From contig DASWHL010000062.1 in assembly GCA_036398175.1 (NCBI GenBank), positions 1 through 35,771 of the forward strand: DNA of 35,771 nucleotides, given 5' to 3'. Of the stretch, positions 25,679 through 33,347 are shown in pieces. This stretch comes from JAOTWJ01 sp036398175 (GTDB lineage Bacteria; Gemmatimonadota; Gemmatimonadetes; Gemmatimonadales; GWC2-71-9). Within the stretch, counting starts at the first letter, position 1. Each line of letters starts with the position of its first letter. Under the pieces are notes generated by a model. The model was not told the DNA's origin, ran no database searches, and saw only the letters and a list, made by a program, of their open reading frames with translations. Made by a program: the position numbers and the translations under genes.

Positions 25679-26751
25679 GCAAGTGCCCTTTCCGTGAGGC
25701 GTCCTTCCCGGAACAGCGTGGCAAAGGTGCGGACGACGTCGGGGTCGAACTGGCGACCCGCCTGGTCCTGGATCTCGGTGAGCGCGTCCTTGAACGTCCA
25801 GGCGGGCTTGTAGGGGCGAGGGTGCGTCAGCGCATCGAACACGTCCGCCACCGCCACCACCCGTCCGGACAGCGGAATCGCGTCGCCCGCGAGCCCGGCC
25901 GGGTAGCCGGTGCCGTCCCAGCGCTCGTGGTGGCTGAGCGCGATCTCCCGGCCCACGGCGAGCAGCGACACGTCGCTGCCCGACAGGATCTGCCCGCCGA
26001 TGACCGTGTGGGTCTTGATCACGGCGAACTCCTCCTCGTTGAGCCGGCCGGACTTGAGCAGCACCGAGTCGGGAATGCCGATCTTGCCGATGTCGTGGAG
26101 CGGAGCCGCCCGCTCGATGGACTCGACCTCGACGGACGACCGTCCGATCGCGTCCATCAGCTGCGCCGCCACGCACCCCACGCGGCGAGTGTGCAGGCCG
26201 GTGGCGTCGTCCCGGAACTCGGCCGCCCGCGCCAGCCGCTCGAGGATCTCGATCCGGGCCTGCTCCAGCTGCATCGCCCGCCGCGTCAGCTGCGCCGTGC
26301 GCTCGCGCACGCGTTCCTCGAGCTCGGCGTTCTGCGATGCCAGCGCCAGATGGAGCCGGCGCGTCTCCACCAGGTTCTCCACGCGCAGGCGCACTTCCAG
26401 CGGACTGAACGGCTTGGTGAGGAAGTCCTGCGCGCCGCCCGCCAGCGCCCGGCGTCTGGCGTCCGGTGTGGCATCCGACGTGAGCACCAGAATCGGCAGA
26501 TAGGTCTCGGCCGGGATCTCCCGCTTGAACAGCGCCAGCAGCTCGTGCCCGTCGAGATGCGGCATCTTGAGGTCCAGGAGGATCAGGTCGGGATGGTGCT
26601 CGCGGAACAGCTCCACGGCCTGCCGGGGATCGGTGGTGGTGACGAGGGCCGGGTACCCGGCTGAGCCCAGGATGTGCTCCAGGATCGCGATGTTCGGCGG
26701 CTCATCGTCAATGATGAGGATGCGCGCGTCTCGCCAGGGCTCGTGCCGCAT
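25675..26751 (-). CDS. response regulator with HD-GYP domain (predicted c-di-GMP phosphodiesterase)
   Basis: Two-domain cytosolic protein of 358 residues. The REC domain has the acidic DDE at 15-17, phosphoacceptor D60 in LLDLKMP and K113 in TKPF. A coiled coil at about 130-172 leads to the HD-GYP domain, with H187, HD at 219-220 in HDIGKIGIPD, HHE at 274-276 and GYP at 282-284. HD-GYP enzymes hydrolyse c-di-GMP through a bi- or trimetal site; all the usual residues seem present, so it should be active. It is the first gene of a tight operon with a lipoprotein and histidine kinase, its probable phosphodonor. Only a weak GAGG precedes the ATG. Confidence 0.94.
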   Translation of the reverse strand: MRHEPWRDARILIIDDEPPNIAILEHILGSAGYPALVTTTDPRQAVELFREHHPDLILLDLKMPHLDGHELLALFKREIPAETYLPILVLTSDATPDARRRALAGGAQDFLTKPFSPLEVRLRVENLVETRRLHLALASQNAELEERVRERTAQLTRRAMQLEQARIEILERLARAAEFRDDATGLHTRRVGCVAAQLMDAIGRSSVEVESIERAAPLHDIGKIGIPDSVLLKSGRLNEEEFAVIKTHTVIGGQILSGSDVSLLAVGREIALSHHERWDGTGYPAGLAGDAIPLSGRVVAVADVFDALTHPRPYKPAWTFKDALTEIQDQAGRQFDPDVVRTFATLFREGRLTERALA

Positions 26752-27014
26752 TCGCGGGCCTCGTTTGTGGTTGGCCGGGATCCCGGCATCGGGCGGGCCG
26801 GGACGGGGACCCAGGATACAGACGGGACCAACCCGGCCGCTGTGACACGTGACCGTGGTTTTCGGGAGCCGTTCGGGGGTCCGGCCCCGCCGATCGCGGC
26901 CTCAGCCCGGATTCAAGGTCGCTGCACGCCGGACATGCCATGTATTTCCGCGGCCCTTGCCGAGCAAACCCCGCCGCGCACAGGTTGCGGGTTCGCCTCA
27001 GCCCCGGAGTCCGC
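26752..27014. other. divergent intergenic region
   Basis: This 263 bp region separates the response regulator (minus) from an amidohydrolase (plus) and must hold both promoters. No strong -35/-10 pair stands out. TGTGACACGTGACC at 26841-26854 contains a repeated GTGAC and a CACGTG core, but not the full TGTGA-N6-TCACA pattern found at 23560. No small gene is convincing here. Confidence 0.4.
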
Positions 27015-28106
27015 GTGTACCACCTCCCGCGCACGATCTGGTTTGCCGTCATGGCGGCGGCCGCTGCCGCCCCGCTCCCCGCCCAGGAGATGGGCGTCGA
27101 GGAATACGAGCCCCGCTCCACCCTCAAGGTGCCCGGGCATCCCGTGACGCGGGCCCGGTTCCCGTTCGTGGACATCCACAACCACCTGCGCGGGCCGCTG
27201 ACGCCCGAGCGCGCAGCCCAGATCGTCCGCGACATGGATGCCATCAACATGGCCGTGTTCGTGAACCTCTCGGGCCGGAGCGGCGCGCAGTTGCGGGAGA
27301 CCGTCGTGCGGCTCGAGCAGGCGGCGCCCGGCCGGTTCGTCGTGTTCGCCAACCCGTCGTTCGAGGGCATTGACGACCCGGACTACCCCGCGCGCACCGC
27401 GGCGCAGCTCGAGGCCGACGTCCGGAACGGCGCCCGCGGCCTCAAGATCTTCAAGAACCTCGGCATGAGCGTCCGCGACCGTGCGGGCCGGCGCGTGCCG
27501 GTGGACGACCCGCGCCTCGACCCGCTCTGGAAGAAGGCCGGCGAGCTGGGCATTCCCGTGCTGATCCACACCGCCGACCCGGCCCCGTTCTGGCAGCCGA
27601 TGGACCGGTACAACGAGCGGTGGCTCGAGTTGAAGGAGTTCCCCAACCGGAAGCAGGACGGCGATCCCTCGTGGGAACAGCTCATCACCGAGCAGCTGCA
27701 CGTCTTCCGCAAGCACCCAGGGACCACGTTCATCGCGGCCCACTTTCTCTGGATGGCCAACGACCTGGACCGGCTGGGCCGGATCCTCGACTCGCTCCCC
27801 AACGTGATGACCGAGCTGGGGGCGGTGATCTACGAACCCGGCCGCCAACCGCGCCACGCGGCCGCGTTCTTCACCAGGTACCAGGACCGGATCCTGATGG
27901 GGAAGGACGTGTGGGCGCCCGCGGAGTACGCCGTGTACTTCCGCGTGCTCGAGACCGCGGACGAGTATTTCCCGTACTACCGGAAGCGACACGCCTTCTG
28001 GCGGCTCTACGGCCTGGACCTGCCGGACCCGGTGCTCCGAAAGGTGTACTACGAGAATGCGCTGCGGCTCGTGCCGGGCCTGGAGCGACGCCTGTTCCCA
28101 CGGTGA
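27015..28106 (+). CDS. exported amidohydrolase (amidohydrolase_2 / PF04909-like)
   Basis: Predicted secreted TIM-barrel hydrolase of 363 residues. The signal peptide ends PLPA with Gln at +1. Likely metal and active-site residues are HNH at 55-57, K144, H185 in LIHTAD, H243 in AAHFLW and D298 in GKDVW, in the order expected for the decarboxylase/hydrolase branch of the superfamily. Reaction and substrate are unknown. The GTG at 27015 is preferred over ATG 26940 because it has GGAG at 27006-27009 and places the signal peptide at the N-terminus. It is followed after 79 bp by a second exported amidohydrolase. Confidence 0.87.
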   Translation: MYHLPRTIWFAVMAAAAAAPLPAQEMGVEEYEPRSTLKVPGHPVTRARFPFVDIHNHLRGPLTPERAAQIVRDMDAINMAVFVNLSGRSGAQLRETVVRLEQAAPGRFVVFANPSFEGIDDPDYPARTAAQLEADVRNGARGLKIFKNLGMSVRDRAGRRVPVDDPRLDPLWKKAGELGIPVLIHTADPAPFWQPMDRYNERWLELKEFPNRKQDGDPSWEQLITEQLHVFRKHPGTTFIAAHFLWMANDLDRLGRILDSLPNVMTELGAVIYEPGRQPRHAAAFFTRYQDRILMGKDVWAPAEYAVYFRVLETADEYFPYYRKRHAFWRLYGLDLPDPVLRKVYYENALRLVPGLERRLFPR

Positions 28107-28185
28107 GGCCGGCGGCGCCCGCGCACCGGTAGCGCACCGCTTCCTGACGGGCTAGCATACCCCGCGCCCCATCCCGGAGCCTTCG

Positions 28186-29694
28186 GTGCGTCTCCCGCTC
28201 GTCGTCGTCCTGTCATCGCTCGCCGCCCCCGCGCTGCTTTCCGCCCAGACCCAGGGCGTCCAGCACGGTGTCCGTCCCCCGCGCCTGGTCATTCGCAACG
28301 CCACGGTGGTGGACGGCAACGGCACCCCCGCCCGTGGACCGATTGACATCGTCATCGAGGGCACCACGATCACGGCACTGGTGCCCCTCGACCCGGTGGC
28401 GCTCCAGCGGGGGGGCGACACCCGCCGGCCGCAGGGCGACGTGCAGATTGACGCCACGGGCAAGTTCGTGCTCCCCGGGCTCGTCAACGCGCATGCCCAC
28501 CTCCAGAGCCACCGGTCGGGCCGCTCGCTCGGCGGGTACGACTACGTGCTCAAGCTCTGGCTCGCGAACGGCATCACGTCGGTGCGGGAGGTGGGGCCCG
28601 AGTCCGATACGGGGATCGTCCGCCTGCGCGACGAGAGCGCGCAGGGCGCCATCGTGGCCCCGCGGCTGTTCGCGTATCCCGCGTTCGGGCAACGCCCCGC
28701 GCCGCGGAACGCCGCGGAGGCGCGCGCCCGCATCCGCCACTTCAAGGCCATCGGCGCCGACGGCGTGAAGTTCGCGGGCGTCGAGCGCGACCTCCTGGAC
28801 GCGGCACTCGACGAGGCAAGAAAGGCGGGGCTCCGCACCGCGCACCACGTGGGCGTCGAGGAGACCAACGTCTGGGACGACATTCGACTCGGCACCACGT
28901 CCATCGAGCACTGGTACGGCATCCCCGACGCCGCGATTCTCGACCTCCGGCAACACTTCCCCAGCGACTACAACTACCTGGACGAGGTGGATCGCTTCCG
29001 CTGGGCCGGCCGCCTGTGGCGCGAGGCCGATCCCGCCCGGCTCGATTCGGTGCTCACCGCCATGGTGCGGGCCAACGTGGCGTGGGTGCCCACGATGGAC
29101 ATCTACGAGGCGAGCCGCGACCTCCAGCGCGCGCAGACGCAGCCGTGGTTCGCGGACTACCTCCATCCGTCGCTGGAGTGGTACTTCCGCCCGGATCCCG
29201 CCAATCACGGCTCGTACTTCATCGGGTGGAGCACCACGGACGAGGTCTACTGGAAGGAGAACTACCGCATCTGGATGGCGGCGCTGCGGGACTTTGAGCG
29301 GAAGGGCGGCGTGATCGGCTGCGGGGACGACGCCGGGTTCATCTATCAGGTCTACGGGTTCGGCCTGATCCGCGAGATGGAGCTGCACGCCGAGGCCGGG
29401 TTCCACCCGCTCAAGATCATCGAGCACTGCACGGGGAACGGCGCGAAGATCCTGGGCCAGGAGACCCGCATCGGCCGGGTGCGCGCCGGGTGGCTGGCGG
29501 ACGTGATCGTGGTGGACGGGAACCCGCTCGAGGACCTCAAGGTGCTCTACGCGGGCGGCACGACGGCCCTGCGCGACGGGCGGGAGGTGCGCACGAACGG
29601 CGTGGAGTGGGTGATCAAAGACGGGATTCCCTACGACGGGCCCTTCCTGCTCCGCGAGGTCAAGGCCATCGTGGACTCGGCCCGGTCGCGGTAG
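28186..29694 (+). CDS. exported amidohydrolase (imidazolonepropionase-like)
   Basis: Predicted secreted metal-dependent hydrolase of 502 residues, distantly related to the product of 9360-10718. The signal peptide ends LLSA with Gln at +1. Metal-site residues are HAH at 103-105, K195, H220-H221, H242 in SIEHWYG and D381 or D382 in GCGDDAG. A C-terminal sandwich segment GWLADVIVVDGNPLEDL is typical of the family. The GTG at 28186 has GGAG about seven bases upstream; TAGCAT at 28153-28158 could be the -10 box. Two amidohydrolases in a row may act on related breakdown products. The substrate is not assignable. Confidence 0.9.
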   Translation: MRLPLVVVLSSLAAPALLSAQTQGVQHGVRPPRLVIRNATVVDGNGTPARGPIDIVIEGTTITALVPLDPVALQRGGDTRRPQGDVQIDATGKFVLPGLVNAHAHLQSHRSGRSLGGYDYVLKLWLANGITSVREVGPESDTGIVRLRDESAQGAIVAPRLFAYPAFGQRPAPRNAAEARARIRHFKAIGADGVKFAGVERDLLDAALDEARKAGLRTAHHVGVEETNVWDDIRLGTTSIEHWYGIPDAAILDLRQHFPSDYNYLDEVDRFRWAGRLWREADPARLDSVLTAMVRANVAWVPTMDIYEASRDLQRAQTQPWFADYLHPSLEWYFRPDPANHGSYFIGWSTTDEVYWKENYRIWMAALRDFERKGGVIGCGDDAGFIYQVYGFGLIREMELHAEAGFHPLKIIEHCTGNGAKILGQETRIGRVRAGWLADVIVVDGNPLEDLKVLYAGGTTALRDGREVRTNGVEWVIKDGIPYDGPFLLREVKAIVDSARSR

Positions 29695-29697
29695 AAT
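29692..29697 (+). promoter_or_regulatory. putative -10 box (TAGAAT), leaderless start of the zinc-ribbon gene
   Basis: TAGAAT overlaps the TAG stop codon of the amidohydrolase and ends six bases before the ATG at 29704. No Shine-Dalgarno is present between them. A leaderless transcript is likely if the box is active. Confidence 0.4.
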
Positions 29698-29703
29698 AGC
29701 CGG

Positions 29704-30216
29704 ATGGCACTGGCCGAATGCCCGGAGTGCGGCACCGTCGCCTCCACCGAGGCGACCTTCTGCCCGCGGTGCGGCTACCCGATCAGCAAGGCCGGGGACC
29801 CGGAACCGAGCGGCCCGCGGGGGCTCCCGTTCGTGGCGATGAACATGCTGGAGATCACGCGGTCCATCGTCGGCCGCATCCTGGTGGGCGCCGGGATGAT
29901 GGCCACCGGGATCGTCTTTGACGCGCCGCCCGGCGTCCTCCTCGCGTTGGTGACCTGGGGCTCGGTCGTGCCCCTCTACCTCAAGGCCCGGAAGGCGCAC
30001 CGGCTCGGCCCGCTGGCGGGGCAGCGCCAGCTGGAGGAAGCGGTGAAGAAACAGCTCACCGCCGCGCGCGACGAGACCGAGCGCCAGCTCGCGAACGTCG
30101 AGCACCACACGGGCCGCATCGCGGAGCTGGAAGAACGCGTGGACTTCCTGGAGCGGCTGCTGGCGCGCGAGCGCGGGCGCGAGCGCCCCGCGGGCGGTGA
30201 GCGCCAGCTTCCCTGA
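29704..30216 (+). CDS. zinc-ribbon membrane protein with C-terminal coiled coil
   Basis: Protein of 170 residues with three parts. An N-terminal zinc ribbon has CPEC and CPRC pairs (residues about 6-9 and 20-23). Two hydrophobic segments near 57-92 form a probable membrane hairpin or anchor. A charged coiled coil with heptads (QLEEAVKKQL to ELEERVDFLERLL) occupies about 105-158. No named family is recognised. It sits 17 bp upstream of a receptor-like kinase on the same strand and could be an assembly or scaffold partner, but that is inference. Confidence 0.85.
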   Translation: MALAECPECGTVASTEATFCPRCGYPISKAGDPEPSGPRGLPFVAMNMLEITRSIVGRILVGAGMMATGIVFDAPPGVLLALVTWGSVVPLYLKARKAHRLGPLAGQRQLEEAVKKQLTAARDETERQLANVEHHTGRIAELEERVDFLERLLARERGRERPAGGERQLP

Positions 30217-30222
30217 CTGGGG

Positions 30223-30228
30223 TATCAT
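30223..30228 (+). promoter_or_regulatory. putative -10 box (TATCAT), leaderless start of the third kinase
   Basis: TATCAT ends five bases before the ATG at 30234, with no Shine-Dalgarno in between and no clear -35 hexamer. The placement is nearly the same as for the gene at 12024. Confidence 0.4.
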
Positions 30229-30233
30229 GACGG

Positions 30234-33200
30234 ATGCCTGACCTCGAGCAGCGCCTCCGCGCGGCCCTCGGCGACCGCTACCGCGTCGAGCGCCTGGTGG
30301 GTCAGGGCGGGATGGCCACCGTCTACCTGGCCCGGGACCGCAAGCACGACCGCGACGTCGCCATCAAGGTGCTCTCGCCGGATCTCGCCGCCGTGGTGGG
30401 CCACGACCGCTTCCACCGCGAAATCGAGATCGCCGCCCGGCTCCAGCACCCGCACATCCTGCCGGTCTACGATTCGGGCGAAGCGGACGGCCTGCTCTAC
30501 TACGTGATGCCGTACGTGGACGGCGAGTCCCTGCGGGACCGGCTCCTCCGCGCGGGCCCGCTGGCCGGCACCGAGGCCGCCCGGATCGCCGCCGAGGTGG
30601 CGGGCGCGCTGGACTACGCGCACCGGCACGGGATCGTGCACCGCGACATCAAGCCCGCCAACGTGCTGCTCTCAGACGGCCACGCGGTGGTGGCGGATTT
30701 CGGGATCGCGCGCGCCATCAGCGTGTCGGGCGGCGTGGGCCTCACGCAGACCGGGATGGCCATCGGGACGCCATCCTACATGAGCCCCGAGCAGGCGCTG
30801 GGCGCCGTCGAGCTGGACGGCCGCGCGGACATCTACGCCCTGGGCTGCGTTCTCTACGAGATGCTGGTGGGCGCGCCGCCGTACGAGGGCACGACGCCGC
30901 AGTCCATCATCGCCCAGGCCATTTCGGGCGACGTTCCGCGGCTGGCCGGCCAGCCGTCCGGGCTCCAGACCGTGATTGACCGCGCCATGGCGCGCGAGCC
31001 CCGCGACCGTTTCCAGACGGCGGCCGAGCTGCGGGACGCGCTCCAGTCCGGCATCACGCCGCCGACGCGAGCGCGGCGCGCCGTGCCCCGCTGGGCCTGG
31101 GTGGGCGCGGCCCTCGCGGCGGCGGCGCTCGCGGCGATCGTGTTCCGGCCGCGCGGCTACCGCGTGGACGGCGACCCGCGCCACAGCGTGATCGTCTTCC
31201 CGTTCGAGAACCGGACCGGCGACCCCGACCGCGACTACCTGGAAGAGGCCGCGATGAACCTCCTCGGCCTCGCCATCTCGCACTGGGAGGACATGCGCGT
31301 CTACGACGACGAGCGCACCGGTTCACTGATGCGGCGGCGGGGCGTGGACGGCCCGCGGGACCTCGACTTCGACGCCGCGCGGGCCATGGCGCGCGAGGCG
31401 CGCGTGGGGACGCTGGTGCTGGGCGACATCCGGCGGGAGGGCGACTCGCTGGCCGTCGAGGCCAAGGTCCACGACGTGGCCTCGGGCAACCGCCTGGCCA
31501 CGGAGATCGTGCGCGCCCCGCTCGACGCCGACCCGCGCCCCCTGCTCGACGCGGTGGCCGCCCGGATCCTCCGGGTGAGCGGCGCGCCCGCGGGCGAGCG
31601 GCCCGACCTGGTGGCCCAGACCACGCACTCCCTCGAGGCGTACCGCGCCTACCTCGACGGGGTTGCGGCGCTCCAGCGCTTCGAGATTGACTCGGCCCGT
31701 GCCCGGCTCCTGCGGGCCGTGCGTCTCGACTCGACGTTCGCCCTCGCGTACCTGCGGCTCCGCGACGTGGAGGGCTGGTCCGGCATCGAGGGTTCGCCGG
31801 CACGCCGCCGGGACTGGGTGGCGCGGGCTCAGGCCCACGCCGACCGGCTGCCGCCACGCCTCCGGACCCTGCTCCAGTTCCACGTGGCGTACGAGGCCGG
31901 CAACTACCGGCGGGCCCGCGACCTCGTGCGCCAGCTGCTCGCGCACGACTCGACCGACGTCGAGGCGTGGTACCAGCTCGGGGAGGCGCATTACCACCAC
32001 CATTCCGGCCGCCTGCCGCACCCGGACACGCTGGGCAACCTGGGCACGGCCCTGCGCGCCTTCCAGCGCACCCTCGCCATTGATTCGTCCTACGTCCTGG
32101 CGTATCAGCACATCGTGGACGTGCTCGGCTCCTGCTCGTTCGACAACCCGTGGCTGTGCCTGACCGACTCCGCGGTGTACGCCCCGCAGGACACGCTGGT
32201 CGCGCGCTACGGCGCCCAGCGCGTGCGGCAGCTGCGGGCGGACGCCCAGCGCGCGCGCCACGTGACGGCCCGCGCGTGGGTGGAAGCGGTCCCGCGTTCG
32301 GCGCGCCCGCGCGACAACCTGATCGGGTTCCTGCTGCTGGACGACCAGCGGGAGGAGGCGCGCGCCCAGATCGCCGCCCTGCGGACGCACGGGCACACGC
32401 CCCTCGCGCGGGTGTGGAACGCCCGGATCCTGCTGCGCGATGAGAACTACGGCGCCGCGGCCGACACGCTCGCGACCGCGCTCGCGACCCCCGACGACGT
32501 CATGCCCGTGCTGCTCGGCAGCAGTGGCCCCGAGGAAGCGTTCGCGATCCTCACGGGCGGCGGGCGCGCCGCCGAGTCGCGGGCGCTCGTGGACGCCCTC
32601 GCCCGCGCCGTGCGGGCCACCGGGGCCGAGACCAGCAACGGACCGGGCGGTGTGACCATGCCCGTCTCCGTGCTCGTCGAGATGATGCGGTTCATGAGCG
32701 GCGCCGAGCTGGCGCTCGACACCGCCGCCACGCGGACCGGCGCCCGCGCCTACATGCGCGCCATTGACTCGCTCTTCGCCGATCAGCCGGCGCTGGCGGA
32801 GCAGGCGCTCCTGGCCAGCGGCTCGGTGCTCCTGGCCTCGTATCTCACCACCCGTGACACGACCCTGCTCAGTCGCTTCGTCGCCAAGGCCGGCGCGGGC
32901 GAGTCGCGTACCTGGCAGACCATGGACGCGCACCTGGCCCTGGCGCGGGGGGACACCGCCGCCGCGGTTCGGGGGGCCGAGGAACGGGCCCTGGGCGGCG
33001 ACTCCGTGGAATTCCGCGGCGAGTTCGGAACCGTCCGCGCCCTGGCGTGGGCCGATCTGCTGGCCCAGCTCGGCCGCCTGCGCGAGGCCGTGATGCTCTA
33101 CGACCTGGTGGACGCGCTCGGTCGCCGGACGACCCACCCCGCCCTGCACGTCCGCTCCCTGGCCGAGCGGGGCGCGCTGCTCCAGCAACTCGGCGACACC

Positions 33201-33338
33201 ACGCGGGCCATCGCCATGTACGGGCGGTTCATCGCGGCCTGGGAGAACGCGGACGACGCGCTCCAGCCCACCGTGGACCGCGCGCGGGCGGCCGTGGCGG
33301 GCATGCGGGGACAGACGTATCCGCCGGGCGAGCGGTAG
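30234..33338 (+). CDS. membrane-anchored Ser/Thr protein kinase with TolB-like and TPR domains
   Basis: Receptor-like Hanks kinase of 1034 residues. LVGQGGMATVY (21-31), K45, HRD at 136-138 and DFG at 155-157 are intact, at the same residue numbers as in the other two complete kinases here. One membrane segment lies at about 286-305. The extracytoplasmic part begins with a TolB/FlgO-like domain (HSVIVFPFENRTGDPDRDYL) and continues as a long TPR array. It ends with AWENADDALQPTV, a tail shared with the kinase at 5855-8992. The stop at 33338 is nine bases before the start of the AmgK-RapZ fusion gene, so kinase and cell-wall recycling genes are probably cotranscribed. Confidence 0.94.
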   Translation: MPDLEQRLRAALGDRYRVERLVGQGGMATVYLARDRKHDRDVAIKVLSPDLAAVVGHDRFHREIEIAARLQHPHILPVYDSGEADGLLYYVMPYVDGESLRDRLLRAGPLAGTEAARIAAEVAGALDYAHRHGIVHRDIKPANVLLSDGHAVVADFGIARAISVSGGVGLTQTGMAIGTPSYMSPEQALGAVELDGRADIYALGCVLYEMLVGAPPYEGTTPQSIIAQAISGDVPRLAGQPSGLQTVIDRAMAREPRDRFQTAAELRDALQSGITPPTRARRAVPRWAWVGAALAAAALAAIVFRPRGYRVDGDPRHSVIVFPFENRTGDPDRDYLEEAAMNLLGLAISHWEDMRVYDDERTGSLMRRRGVDGPRDLDFDAARAMAREARVGTLVLGDIRREGDSLAVEAKVHDVASGNRLATEIVRAPLDADPRPLLDAVAARILRVSGAPAGERPDLVAQTTHSLEAYRAYLDGVAALQRFEIDSARARLLRAVRLDSTFALAYLRLRDVEGWSGIEGSPARRRDWVARAQAHADRLPPRLRTLLQFHVAYEAGNYRRARDLVRQLLAHDSTDVEAWYQLGEAHYHHHSGRLPHPDTLGNLGTALRAFQRTLAIDSSYVLAYQHIVDVLGSCSFDNPWLCLTDSAVYAPQDTLVARYGAQRVRQLRADAQRARHVTARAWVEAVPRSARPRDNLIGFLLLDDQREEARAQIAALRTHGHTPLARVWNARILLRDENYGAAADTLATALATPDDVMPVLLGSSGPEEAFAILTGGGRAAESRALVDALARAVRATGAETSNGPGGVTMPVSVLVEMMRFMSGAELALDTAATRTGARAYMRAIDSLFADQPALAEQALLASGSVLLASYLTTRDTTLLSRFVAKAGAGESRTWQTMDAHLALARGDTAAAVRGAEERALGGDSVEFRGEFGTVRALAWADLLAQLGRLREAVMLYDLVDALGRRTTHPALHVRSLAERGALLQQLGDTTRAIAMYGRFIAAWENADDALQPTVDRARAAVAGMRGQTYPPGER

Positions 33339-33347
33339 GCGGTCGAG

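Noticed and set aside
26841..26854. Second CRP-like site in the divergent spacer (TGTGACACGTGACC)
   Set aside because: Only one half matches; the TCACA half-site at the required spacing is missing.
26940..27014. ATG-initiated extension of the amidohydrolase at 27015
   Set aside because: It would put 25 polar residues before the signal peptide; GTG 27015 has GGAG at a good distance.
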